Source: Flavobacteriales bacterium
GTDB taxonomy: Bacteria > Bacteroidota > Bacteroidia > Flavobacteriales_D > Sanyastnellaceae
NCBI GenBank assembly: GCA_002863125.1
Contig: PKEB01000017.1
Coordinates: forward strand, 1 to 38,780
Reading direction: 5' to 3'
Length of the DNA: 38,780 nucleotides
A program made the position numbers and the translations under genes. Positions 10,080-18,845 of the stretch are shown one piece after another. A model generated the notes under the pieces. It had not been told where the DNA came from. It did not search any database and worked only from the letters and a program-made list of their open reading frames with translations. Position 1 is the first letter of the stretch. Each line of letters opens with the position of its first letter.

Positions 10080-13000
10080 CAGCGAATCAACAAGATGTGG
10101 CCTTGCAAAGTTTTGATGGCATACGCATCGTCCCGCAGCACAGCCTCGTAGTGGTATACGCCATCGGGTGCAAAATGGTCGCCTCCTTGTACGTCGCCTA
10201 CCCAATGTTCCTCGGGGTCCTCAGATGCGAAGACCAAGGAGCCCCACCGGTCGTAGATGTGCAGTTCAAAGCGCGTGACCGCGCCGCTGGTGTACATGCG
10301 CCAGGCGTCGTTGTGTCCATCGTTATCCGGGGTGAAGGCATTAGGAGCAAAAGCATTCAGCCCCTCCGCCAGGTCAATCACGGCGCATGTCAAGGACGAG
10401 CAGCCCAGACTGTCCTCTGCTTGCAAGCAAAGTTGGAACAGGTCCAAGCCAATTTCAGGAATGGAAAACGATTGATAGGTGCCTTGTCCCATGGTCGTTT
10501 CGTCTACATGCCACGTGTACGTGTTGGTCGGGATGGAATCCGAAGCCCATGCCTCGATGTTGGTGTCGAAAATGGATGCCTGCGCTGGGGATAAATTGAA
10601 CGCGGAGGAAGGTGGAGCACCGAGGCAGAGCAATTCCTCGGCCGAAGCTGTGTTCGTGCATCCATTGTTATCCAAAACGGTATGGCTCATCAGGTAGCAG
10701 CCCGGGTTTTCGATGACAAAAAGATTCTCCTCACAGCCCATGGATCCCCCTACGCCATTGGCGTTGTACGTCCATTGGCAGTCCACAATGCTCGGATTCA
10801 CCGGTGCGCTGCACTCAATCACCGCGGGTGCACATCCTTCAGCAGGTGCATAAGTGAAATCAGCATTGGGCAGGGCGTGAACGGTGACTGTAGCATCCGT
10901 TGTCGTTCCGCAACTTCCCGGAATGGTGTAGGTGATGGTGTGCACCCCCGTACCCGCAGCGGAGGGTGAAAACTGTCCGGCGGTTGAAATGCAATTGACG
11001 CACGATGCGGACCAGTCACCTCCTGCTTCGTCTGCCACGGCGGTGGCTGGATCATGGTCCAAGCAATACTCAGGGATCAAGGAAAATGCGCTGCTCGTAT
11101 TCGGCGTCACGGTGAACGTGGCCGTGCCTGTTGCTGGACACGTCCCGTCGATGGTGTACGTGAGGTCCCACGTGCCGGTCCCGGCGATTTGCGTGTCAAA
11201 TACGCCTTCCGAAGTGCAGCAGTTGGCGCATTCGGCGGTCCAGCTGCCGCCATTGGTGACGGGCACCATCACCACTTCACCCGTGCCTTCGCAGAAACTC
11301 TGGTCATCGATTCCGGCGTCTGGGACGCTTCCAATTTCCACCTCTACCGTAGTTGTCTGCGCACAAAGGTTGTCGGACGTGTACGTGATACTTACGGCAC
11401 CGGGCGATGCATTCGAAGGGGACAATTGGCCATTTGCCGACAGGCAGTCTGCACAAGTTCCCGCCCAGCTTCCGCTGTACAAATCGTCGGTCGTTAGCAG
11501 CACCGTTGCCGCATCGTTGCACACGAATTCCGGAGCGGTGATTTCCACCGGTTCGGGAGAACTGAGGCTGACCTGAACCTCAGATGGTACCATCGGGCAT
11601 CCGTTGTTGGTGCCACTCAACGTGTAGGTGCCGCCATCTTCGGCTGCAGTGGAGGCGATAAACAACGTCTCTTCGGCGAAGGCATCCCCATTGGGCAAAG
11701 TCCATTCCCATACGGCGTCGGCGAGTGCCGCATTCGGTTGCAATGTCAGGCTGCTTCCCTCGCAAATTTCGATGGGCTCCGTGTCGAGTGGAGCTTGTAT
11801 CGTTTGCGTTACCACGAGTTCAAACGTCGTCGGCTCAGAAAGGCACGACTGGGCTTCGATGACCAACGTGTATTCCCCGGCGTCGGAAGGGTCGGCATTG
11901 GAATAGGAGGCAGTGCTGTCGCCCTCGGAAATGAGGTTGCCTTCAGCATCTTCCCAAATCCAATTGTTCGCCGGTGTCAAGGAAGTAAACGACCAGTTAT
12001 CTCCTTCGCACAGCGCGTCGATGGGTGCGACCTCCGGGGCAGGAGGCTGTGGGGCAACAAAAAGCTCGAGGGTATCCGGTAAAATCTCACACTCACCGGC
12101 CATCCCTGAAACCAAGTACAGTCCGGCATCTTCAACGGTTAACGGACCGATGGTAATTTCATCGCCTTCGGCTTCGAATCCGTTGGGTCCGATCCATTCA
12201 TAGGAGGCTTCCAAAATGGGGGAGGCAAACAGCTCTGCGGTCTCCCCGGCGCACAATTCATTGTCCGAAGCGAATGTCGAGTGCTGGTAATTGGAGAAGT
12301 CGCTGAAGTAGCCGTAACGCGTTCCTGAAGAAGCGCCTCCGTTGATGATGCCGAGGTGGAACTTTGCGGTACCGTTGACCAGTCGAGAGGCACCGCCTGT
12401 GGGGACGAATCCCGATGCGGTGATGTTGGCGTACATCCATTCGCCTTCCGTTCCGGGCACATCGCTGAAGTTCACCGCGTTGATGTTGCCGACATTTCCA
12501 TTGAACGTGAAGTCTCCCTCAGCCCCTGAGGGCACGATGATTTTCATGCCGATGAAGTCATTGCTCGATCGCACGAAGGCCACTTCATCCGACCCGGTGC
12601 AGGTAATAGGCGGCAGGATGGCACCGCCGACTTCGCAGCCGAATCCGGTCATGTGCAGCGCGACCACGGGCGCGCTCGTCTCGTAAAAAGCAGCCGGTGC
12701 GCTCAAGGTATGCGCATACGTTTCACCTGCATTAATTGTCCAGACGTTGGTGCCGTTGATGGAAATGGACGTGTTGTCCTCGGTCCCCACGATGAAGACC
12801 TTGTCGGGTCCACCTAAGTTGCCTTTGATGGCAATGTATTCCTTGCCTGCCACGTCAACAGGAATGACTTGGTCACCCATAATGTCATAGCAGCCACTCG
12901 GGTTGAAAGGTGCACCAAGGAGGCTGTCGTCACTGATTGTGACTGCAATGGGCGCGGAGCTTTGGATCAACGTGCCAGAAGGGTGCGATATGGCCAAAAC

Positions 13001-13615
13001 CGAAGCTGCTCGCAGCGCATAAGTTTCCCCTTGATTCAATTCAATGACAATTGGCACGCCGGCTGCATAGCCTGTTAGTGCAGCTGTCGGTGTAACCGTG
13101 ATTTCAGTACCGTCCTCCGTTGCCACAATATCGATGCTGGCGGTGGACTGTTGGTACACATTATCTAAGTAGTTTTGGAAGGGTACGTAGAACGTTTCTC
13201 CCAGCGCCGATGCCCCTTTTAAAGCAAAAATGTCTGGATTGTTAGGGTGGTTGATTTCATAATAAGCAGTCACGGGTGCGTCCGAAATGATGCGAAGGCC
13301 TTTCTCCAAAACCGTGTTGAACGGTTTGTTTTCAATGTCACCCAACCACGGCGTGAGGTCCAGGGTTTGCGTTCCATTGGCTGGTATGTTCAAGGTTTGG
13401 ACTGGAAACGTCGGGTTAGCCGGCTGGTCGACGGTCACTTGAGCGGCCTCTGCCAAGGTCGAAAAGCGCAACAGAATGGGGTCGTCACCGTGGCCATCCC
13501 ATACCTCAGGGGCGACAAACCAGAACTCCGTATCCAACTGTCCGATGGCCCCCGGCAAACTGCACGTCTGGGCCAGACACAACACGGTGAGCAAGCGAAG
13601 AACACGGGTGATCAT
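10079..13615 (-). CDS. Giant surface protein: IgGFc-binding-like N-terminus, Ig-like repeats, T9SS type B (CHU_C) C-terminus
   Basis: The protein has 1178 residues from the ATG at 13615, giving a signal peptide (MITRVLRLLTVLCLAQTC to AIGQ). A longer frame upstream overlaps blh and is rejected. After cleavage come LDTEFWFVAPEVW and about 430 residues resembling the IgGFc-binding protein N-terminal domain (VATEDGTEITVTP, YIAIKGNLGGPDKVF, GVCGxG-like VALHMTGFGCEVGGA). Ig-like/PKD modules introduced by LCAGE, LCEGD, ICEGS and FCEGT follow, including three related modules with CxxC motifs (CADC, CANC, CVNC). The end (FAPNAFTPDNDGHNDAW to GHILLIR) is the gliding-motility type T9SS sorting domain. 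A role in adhesion, gliding or cell-cell contact is inferred. It is a clear paralogue of the 14508-17918 protein and is separated from it by blh. Confidence 0.88.
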   Translation of the reverse strand: MITRVLRLLTVLCLAQTCSLPGAIGQLDTEFWFVAPEVWDGHGDDPILLRFSTLAEAAQVTVDQPANPTFPVQTLNIPANGTQTLDLTPWLGDIENKPFNTVLEKGLRIISDAPVTAYYEINHPNNPDIFALKGASALGETFYVPFQNYLDNVYQQSTASIDIVATEDGTEITVTPTAALTGYAAGVPIVIELNQGETYALRAASVLAISHPSGTLIQSSAPIAVTISDDSLLGAPFNPSGCYDIMGDQVIPVDVAGKEYIAIKGNLGGPDKVFIVGTEDNTSISINGTNVWTINAGETYAHTLSAPAAFYETSAPVVALHMTGFGCEVGGAILPPITCTGSDEVAFVRSSNDFIGMKIIVPSGAEGDFTFNGNVGNINAVNFSDVPGTEGEWMYANITASGFVPTGGASRLVNGTAKFHLGIINGGASSGTRYGYFSDFSNYQHSTFASDNELCAGETAELFASPILEASYEWIGPNGFEAEGDEITIGPLTVEDAGLYLVSGMAGECEILPDTLELFVAPQPPAPEVAPIDALCEGDNWSFTSLTPANNWIWEDAEGNLISEGDSTASYSNADPSDAGEYTLVIEAQSCLSEPTTFELVVTQTIQAPLDTEPIEICEGSSLTLQPNAALADAVWEWTLPNGDAFAEETLFIASTAAEDGGTYTLSGTNNGCPMVPSEVQVSLSSPEPVEITAPEFVCNDAATVLLTTDDLYSGSWAGTCADCLSANGQLSPSNASPGAVSITYTSDNLCAQTTTVEVEIGSVPDAGIDDQSFCEGTGEVVMVPVTNGGSWTAECANCCTSEGVFDTQIAGTGTWDLTYTIDGTCPATGTATFTVTPNTSSAFSLIPEYCLDHDPATAVADEAGGDWSASCVNCISTAGQFSPSAAGTGVHTITYTIPGSCGTTTDATVTVHALPNADFTYAPAEGCAPAVIECSAPVNPSIVDCQWTYNANGVGGSMGCEENLFVIENPGCYLMSHTVLDNNGCTNTASAEELLCLGAPPSSAFNLSPAQASIFDTNIEAWASDSIPTNTYTWHVDETTMGQGTYQSFSIPEIGLDLFQLCLQAEDSLGCSSLTCAVIDLAEGLNAFAPNAFTPDNDGHNDAWRMYTSGAVTRFELHIYDRWGSLVFASEDPEEHWVGDVQGGDHFAPDGVYHYEAVLRDDAYAIKTLQGHILLIR

Positions 13616-13635
13616 GGCAATTGGGTGGGGAGATG

Positions 13636-14511
13636 TCAACGTCGGCGTTTGGTTGTAGCCATTAGAAACCAATGCGACTCGAAGATATGGGGAATGCTGA
13701 TGCAACCCAATAACATAAAAAACGCGCCAACCGTTGCATCCGACTGTACGGCTTCCGGATTGCCCAGCCCCCACATTCCGAGGCCGATGAGTGCGAGGGC
13801 ACCCACCGTAAAAGGCAGGGCTTTCATCCATAAGGATTTTGAAGAAAGCCCCAATCCTTCTCGAAGGTGATGCCAGCCCGAAGCGCTGTGTTGGCCGATG
13901 AAGTACAATCCGAACGACAACAAGACAGGAATCCAAGGGGTGAGGCCAATCAGGGCAATGGCGAGTCCCCACGTCCAGTGCTTCATGCGCAAAGCGGCAA
14001 TTCCACACGCAATCAACCCGGCAGTGAACCCAAATTGCAATTCATCCTGCACCTGCACGAGTGCTTCGCAAGCGCCTGAGGAGACGCCCATCTGGGCAAT
14101 GATGGGGTTGACTTCTTTCACGTGCCAACCCAGGATCATGCCCAATGCGACCGTTCCCCAAGCCATGTGGCCTTTTGAAATGCCCCACCGTTCAAAATCC
14201 GCCTGCCCAAAATGCCAAGCGCTGAGGAGCAGGAAAACGAGGAGGCCCGCATGCGGGAAAATCCACCAAGCGCCAAGGATCCCGGCGATGGCCAAGAGGT
14301 AACTCAATATATACAAGCCTGAATGACGTCCGGGCGACCGGTGGCGGTGCGTCCATACATCCAACGCGCCGTGTGGAATGCCAACAGCCAGCAATCCGAT
14401 GAGCAACAGCGCCCCCAAAAACGAGTCTACCCAACTCACACCTCCCGCGTCGAAACCGATGTAGAGCAGCGCGACGACCAATAGGCCAACCGGTCGGATG
14501 TAGCCGTTCAT
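13636..14511 (-). CDS. blh: Brp/Blh family beta-carotene 15,15'-dioxygenase
   Basis: The protein has 291 residues and is strongly hydrophobic, with several membrane-spanning helices. The conserved His-containing motifs of the Brp/Blh family are all visible: GIPHGALD (His47), SAWHFGQADF (His100), YFIGQHSASGWHHLRE (His208, His214, His215) and SIPHIFESHWF (His275, His280). These His residues bind the catalytic iron. The enzyme splits beta-carotene into two molecules of retinal, the chromophore of proteorhodopsins, in the inner membrane. The start ATG overlaps the upstream stop by four bases (ATGA), and the next gene begins 20 bases after its stop, so it is embedded in an operon with two giant T9SS surface proteins. 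In marine Bacteroidota blh normally sits beside a rhodopsin gene; none is in this window. Family call is very secure; use of the retinal is not shown here. Confidence 0.94.
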   Translation of the reverse strand: MNGYIRPVGLLVVALLYIGFDAGGVSWVDSFLGALLLIGLLAVGIPHGALDVWTHRHRSPGRHSGLYILSYLLAIAGILGAWWIFPHAGLLVFLLLSAWHFGQADFERWGISKGHMAWGTVALGMILGWHVKEVNPIIAQMGVSSGACEALVQVQDELQFGFTAGLIACGIAALRMKHWTWGLAIALIGLTPWIPVLLSFGLYFIGQHSASGWHHLREGLGLSSKSLWMKALPFTVGALALIGLGMWGLGNPEAVQSDATVGAFFMLLGCISIPHIFESHWFLMATTKRRR

Positions 14512-17500
14512 CGCACCAAGGTTAGGCTTCCAAACAGCCGAATGGGGCCGGGTTCAGTGAAGGTGGTGGTGCCGTTTTCATCCGTTATGCTCAAGTCGCC
14601 TTCGTTGCGGTTGATGACGACCTCGTAGTAATAGGTGCCTTCGACGGCCTCCTCGGGAGTGGGTTCCCAACCGGCGGCGTTGCCAAAGTCTTGCGACTCG
14701 TACACCACTTGGCCCCACCGGTTGAAGATGCGGCAGGTGCTGAATGGGAAATACGTCAAGTCCGGCAATGCGAAGCGCTCGTTCTGCGCGTCCTGATTGG
14801 GCGAAATGATATTGGGGACGACCAAGGCGCACAACACGGTCGTCACATCGAACGTCCCTTCGGCCGTTAAGTTGCACGGAGCCCCCGTGTTCAAAAACGC
14901 GGTGTAAACGCCGTCGTACAAAGCCACCATCCCGGGGCCTTCTCCGAATTCAATCGTGTTTTCATCGCTGTCTGTGTAGGTCCACTCCACAGCGTACAAC
15001 GGGTCCCATTCTGGCAAATCCAAGGCCGGCGTATTGTCCGGACAATGCTCGACTTCGATGGGGCCAAAGTTTCCGGCAATCACCTCAGGGAGTGGCGCAA
15101 TCTCCAGTTCTGCGGAGACAACTGGGGATGGGCAGTTCGACTCTATGACGTACACTTCATAGGTGCCGGCAGCACCCAACGGCACGGCATCCAGTGGCCA
15201 TGTCTCCCCGGTGAAGGCGCCCCAATACGGATGGAACCAATGGATGGTACCGTCGCTCGCCGCTTCAGCACTCAGTGACCAATCTGAACCTTCACAGATT
15301 TCTGTAAACCCACTCAGCACGGGAGGCGCGGGGGTTGGAAATACATCGAGGTACACCGAGTCGGGAAGCATGGGGCACGTGCCCACCGCGCCGTTGACGA
15401 CGTACCACCCGGATTCATCCGGTTGCACGTTGTTGAGGGTCACGGATTGGGCGCTGGAATTGAAGTTCGCTGGCCCATTCCACAACCAGGCCGTGCCATC
15501 GGGGCCGTTGCCGTCTAGGATCCATTCATCGCCTTGGCAGATTTGGTCGGCTTCAATTGGACTGCCGTTGGCATCCAAGATGTCGAGGCTTTGCTGGGGG
15601 ACGAGGCTGAAATCGAAAGCCTCTGGTCCTGCGATGCAGCCGAGGTAATTTACGCTCACGCTGTACGCTTGTGCATCCGCCCAATCCGCCTCCGCAATCA
15701 CCCATGGATTCCCGGAACCCAAGCTGTCCCCATTGGCATCAAACCACGTTACAGCCGCGGTTCCGTCAGAGGAGTAGTTGGCGTAGAATGTCGCTTCATT
15801 CCCAAGGCACACGGCGGGTGCATCCACGGATTGAATGACCGGGTTTTCAATGATCTCCACCCAGGTTGAATCCGGTAGCAGCGGACACCCTTCCGCTTCG
15901 CCTTGCACGGTGTACCAACCGGAATCCTCAGGTTGGCTGTTGTTCACCTGCACACCCACTTGGTTTCCCATGGCTTGACCATCCGGGTTGGTCCAGGCAT
16001 AAGCGGCCCCGGCAATCTGAAGGGCCTCCAAGGTGAAGTTTTCAGTTTGACACCAGGTTGCATCGTCTGTTGAAATGTTGAGCGCTTGCTGCGGGATGAC
16101 TTCCACGTCGAACAACGTCGGCGGAGAAAGGCACCCGTGGTCGTTGACGACGAGCGTGTAAATGCCATCGTTGTCGAGGGTGACGGACGCCTCGGCAATG
16201 CTGTCTGCGCTGGGATAAAATCCGTCGGGTCCGGCCCATTGGTACTGCACCGTTTCCAACGGGGTGGTGGAGAGCACCAATGGGGCGCCTTCGCACACCA
16301 CTGAGTCCCCTGAGATTTCGGGAGCTTCTGGGAACGGGTAGACCAACAGATTCAGGGTGTCATTTTCGATTGGACACGCACCGACAAAGCCGGAGACTAT
16401 GTATTCCCCGGCATCGCCCAATCCGACTTCGCCAAACGGGAAAGGATTGCCTTGCCCGGAGAACCCGTTCGGTCCCGTCCAATCGTAAGTGGCTCCAAAA
16501 AGCAGGTTGGATTCAAGCTCGAGTTCATCCCCCTCACACAGTGTATTGTCATCCACTTGAACGATGTAGGCTTGAGCTGCGTAGTTGCTGAAGTACCCGT
16601 AGCGCGTGCCCGAAGATGCCCCGCCGTTGATGATTCCCAAGTGGAAATTGGAGGTCGAGTTGTACAAGCGGGAGGCGGATAACTGCGGTACAAAAGACGA
16701 GGCGGTGATGTTGGCGTATTTCCATTCGCCATCCGTGCCCGGGACGTTGCTGAACTGATTCGCATTGATCAATGCGGGATTTCCGTTGAATTCAAAGTCG
16801 TCTTCACCTCCGGCCGGCACGAGGATCTTCAATCCAATGAATTCGTTTGTGGACCGAATGAAAGCGACTTCCTGAGAGCCGGTGCACACAATGGGAGGGA
16901 GCAACGCGCCGCCTACTTCACACCCGAATCCGGTCAAGTGCAACGCATATACTGGACTGCTGGCTTCGTAATACGCCGAGTTTGCATACAAGGTGTGCGA
17001 ATAGATGGAAGTCAAGTTGTTTAGCGTCGTGACCACGTTGCCATTGACGGAGATGGTGGTGTTCGCCTCGGTGGGGATGAAAAACACCTTGTCCGGCCCG
17101 TTGAGGTTGCCTTTGATGGCGATGTATTCCGTTCCGACAATGTCAATGGGGACAATTTGGTCGCCGAAGAGGTCGGCACAGCCGCCGTATGGTGTGCCGT
17201 TGAGGGAGTCATCGCTGATGGTAATGGCAATGGGATTGTCCGAATTGACAACGGTCCCGAAGGGATGTTGGCTCGCCGCCGTGGATGTCGCCCGTCCGCT
17301 CCATGTTTCGCCGGCATCCAAGGTGATGGTAAACGTGACATTTTGTGGATGTCCGACGATGGGTTTTCGCGGTGTGATTTCGATGGTGGTGTTGTCCTCG
17401 GTGGCCACAATGTCAAAACCTGCGGGCGACTGCGTGTAGCCGTTATTCAAGTAATTCTGAAAAGGAACAAAAAATGCGGTACCCAGTGCGTTTGCGCCTT

Positions 17501-17918
17501 TCAGCGCGTAGATGTCTGGGTTGAGATTATTGGATGGGTTCACCTCGTAATAGGCTTGGATCAGCGCTGTGGAGGTGATTTTCAGCCCCTTGGTCAAAAC
17601 CGTATTGGCAGGCTTGTTTTCGACCAAGGAGAGCCAAGGCGCCAAATTGAGGGAGGAAACGCTGTTGGCGGGGACCGAGATGGTTTGCGTGGGAAACGCT
17701 CCATTGGCCGGCTGTTCCACGGTGACGATGGCGGCTTGGTCAAACGTAGCGAAGCGCAGGAGCGTCGGACTGTCGCCATGATTGGCCCAAACCTCCGGAG
17801 CGACAAACCAAAATTCGGTGTCGACCTGCGCGTGCACGCGACCGAGCCCGCTCAGCAAGCAGGCCATCAGCACGAGGTACACCAGGGGGGAGAGCCGTTT
17901 CAAATTCAAGTCAATCAA
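14508..17918 (-). CDS. Giant surface protein, paralogue: IgGFc-binding-like N-terminus, Ig-like repeats, T9SS type B C-terminus
   Basis: The protein has up to 1136 residues. The signal peptide is KRLSPLVYLVLMACLLSG to VHAQ, followed by VDTEFWFVAPEVWANHGDSP, nearly the same as in the 10079-13615 protein. The homologous N-terminal block (YIAIKGNLNGPDKVF, LHLTGFGCEVGGALLPP, LGIINGGASSGTRYGYFS) continues for about 430 residues. About six Ig-like modules follow, each introduced by CEGD, CEGA, CLGN, CQGD or CEGS, and then a T9SS type B end (VVPNIISPNQDAQNERFALP to SLTLVR). No in-frame ATG precedes the signal peptide. The frame has TTG codons at 17918, 17909 and 17903, the last giving the best signal peptide, and the first ATG is at 17867 within the hydrophobic core. 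The exact start is therefore uncertain. It is the first gene of the four-gene operon. Adhesion or gliding-related function is inferred. Confidence 0.85.
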   Translation of the reverse strand: MIDLNLKRLSPLVYLVLMACLLSGLGRVHAQVDTEFWFVAPEVWANHGDSPTLLRFATFDQAAIVTVEQPANGAFPTQTISVPANSVSSLNLAPWLSLVENKPANTVLTKGLKITSTALIQAYYEVNPSNNLNPDIYALKGANALGTAFFVPFQNYLNNGYTQSPAGFDIVATEDNTTIEITPRKPIVGHPQNVTFTITLDAGETWSGRATSTAASQHPFGTVVNSDNPIAITISDDSLNGTPYGGCADLFGDQIVPIDIVGTEYIAIKGNLNGPDKVFFIPTEANTTISVNGNVVTTLNNLTSIYSHTLYANSAYYEASSPVYALHLTGFGCEVGGALLPPIVCTGSQEVAFIRSTNEFIGLKILVPAGGEDDFEFNGNPALINANQFSNVPGTDGEWKYANITASSFVPQLSASRLYNSTSNFHLGIINGGASSGTRYGYFSNYAAQAYIVQVDDNTLCEGDELELESNLLFGATYDWTGPNGFSGQGNPFPFGEVGLGDAGEYIVSGFVGACPIENDTLNLLVYPFPEAPEISGDSVVCEGAPLVLSTTPLETVQYQWAGPDGFYPSADSIAEASVTLDNDGIYTLVVNDHGCLSPPTLFDVEVIPQQALNISTDDATWCQTENFTLEALQIAGAAYAWTNPDGQAMGNQVGVQVNNSQPEDSGWYTVQGEAEGCPLLPDSTWVEIIENPVIQSVDAPAVCLGNEATFYANYSSDGTAAVTWFDANGDSLGSGNPWVIAEADWADAQAYSVSVNYLGCIAGPEAFDFSLVPQQSLDILDANGSPIEADQICQGDEWILDGNGPDGTAWLWNGPANFNSSAQSVTLNNVQPDESGWYVVNGAVGTCPMLPDSVYLDVFPTPAPPVLSGFTEICEGSDWSLSAEAASDGTIHWFHPYWGAFTGETWPLDAVPLGAAGTYEVYVIESNCPSPVVSAELEIAPLPEVIAGNFGPIEVEHCPDNTPALDLPEWDPLYAVEWTYTDSDENTIEFGEGPGMVALYDGVYTAFLNTGAPCNLTAEGTFDVTTVLCALVVPNIISPNQDAQNERFALPDLTYFPFSTCRIFNRWGQVVYESQDFGNAAGWEPTPEEAVEGTYYYEVVINRNEGDLSITDENGTTTFTEPGPIRLFGSLTLVR

Positions 17919-17994
17919 TTGGTTGGAGCAAGGTAATTATTTCAACGCAACGAAAATGCGTTTGCTCCCGTATACCGCACAAGAAAAGAATCCC

Positions 17995-18387
17995 ATGGCT
18001 TACCTCTGGAACCCCAATGCCCTTCCTCAATTCGATAACGATACGCTGATTTTGCGCATTCCGGCTTCCGGTTTGTTTGCCCGTGTTTCTGGGCCAATTG
18101 TGGAATTGCTCAGTCAACTGCCTTTCTCGGACGTGGACGCCGCCGCTGCTGATTGGCAGAAACGGTGCGGTCGTGCGGACCTCGAGGCGCAAAGCGCCAG
18201 CATCATCTGGCACGAATTGGTGGATCTTGGAGCCATTCGGGAAGTTGAATTCGACAAGCCGTTGAACCCCGCGCCAGAAGGGCAGGTGATCCAATTGGAC
18301 ACCGGTCAACGCCATTCGCGCCTTCATCGGTTCATGGGCGCTCAGGGATTCCTCGCTGATGACGACGTCCTGCATGCAGGAGCGTAA
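17995..18387 (+). CDS. Small protein of unknown function, possible PqqD-like fold
   Basis: The protein has 130 residues from the ATG at 17995 (MAYLWNPNALPQFDNDTLIL); an in-frame ATG at 17956 would add 13 residues. No signal peptide or membrane segment. The pattern of short beta-like segments (LILRIPASGLFARV), then a helix PIVELLSQL, a linker with DAAAADWQKR and a final helix SIIWHELVDLGAI, recalls PqqD-like winged-helix domains. The resemblance is weak and from pattern reading only, so no function is assigned. It is divergent from the blh operon and directly precedes a small lipoprotein-like frame. Confidence 0.6.
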   Translation: MAYLWNPNALPQFDNDTLILRIPASGLFARVSGPIVELLSQLPFSDVDAAAADWQKRCGRADLEAQSASIIWHELVDLGAIREVEFDKPLNPAPEGQVIQLDTGQRHSRLHRFMGAQGFLADDDVLHAGA

Positions 18388-18404
18388 GCACGCGCTCAGC
18401 CGCG

Positions 18405-18412
18405 TATCTTCG
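18405..18412 (+). promoter_or_regulatory. Possible -7 element before the small lipoprotein
   Basis: TATCTTCG matches the Bacteroidota -7 consensus TAnnTTTG at seven of eight positions and lies 18 bases after the stop of the preceding small gene. If real, transcription would begin near 18418, just before the start-less reading frame described in the next entry. Confidence 0.25.
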
Positions 18413-18476
18413 TCCAAAATTTGCACGCAAGTTTGGACGCCTTACATCACCGCTCAGAAGCCTTGGATTTGTAGCC

Positions 18477-18845
18477 TTGGCCATTTCGCTTTTTTCATGC
18501 GAAGGCAACACCCGCCTCGAGTGGAACCTGCAAAACCACTCTTCAGAAGATGTGTATGTCGTGCACAAGACCTGGGACTACAGCTCCGTCCCGCCTGAAA
18601 CGGTATCCATTGCTGCAGGTGAGACCTACCTCCTTGGGGTCAATGACATTCTCGGTGGCAATTCCACTCCATGGGATCCAGCCAGTTTCATTGACACGCT
18701 GTTCGTGACCTCCGCTGCCGGAGCATTGTGCACCAAGGATTGGACTGATACAGAAAACTGGGGAATTGTGAGCCAGGAAGAGCGTCGCATCCCGTCCAAT
18801 TGGTCACACACCTATTTCTTTCGCGTCGAGGACGCCGACTTTTAA
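18477..18845 (+). CDS. Small lipoprotein of unknown function, start codon unclear
   Basis: The frame is open from 18363 to 18845 and encodes a hydrophobic segment LRSLGFVALAISLFSC, a good lipoprotein signal with lipobox LFSC, followed by about 112 residues of mature protein (CEGNTRLEWNLQNHSSEDVY onward). There is no ATG or GTG ahead of the signal. The only candidate is a TTG at 18477, which would leave a signal of just seven residues before the Cys. An ATG at 18374 lies in another frame, so either a non-standard start is used or a one-base frameshift separates start and body. The mature part looks like a compact beta-rich domain; no family recognised. Its stop overlaps the convergent AMP nucleosidase stop. 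Confidence 0.6.
   Translation: MAISLFSCEGNTRLEWNLQNHSSEDVYVVHKTWDYSSVPPETVSIAAGETYLLGVNDILGGNSTPWDPASFIDTLFVTSAAGALCTKDWTDTENWGIVSQEERRIPSNWSHTYFFRVEDADF

Noticed and set aside
10080-14008. Longer start for the second surface protein (from 14008)
   Set aside because: The extra 131 residues lie inside blh in another frame and have no signal peptide; the ATG at 13615 gives a standard signal.
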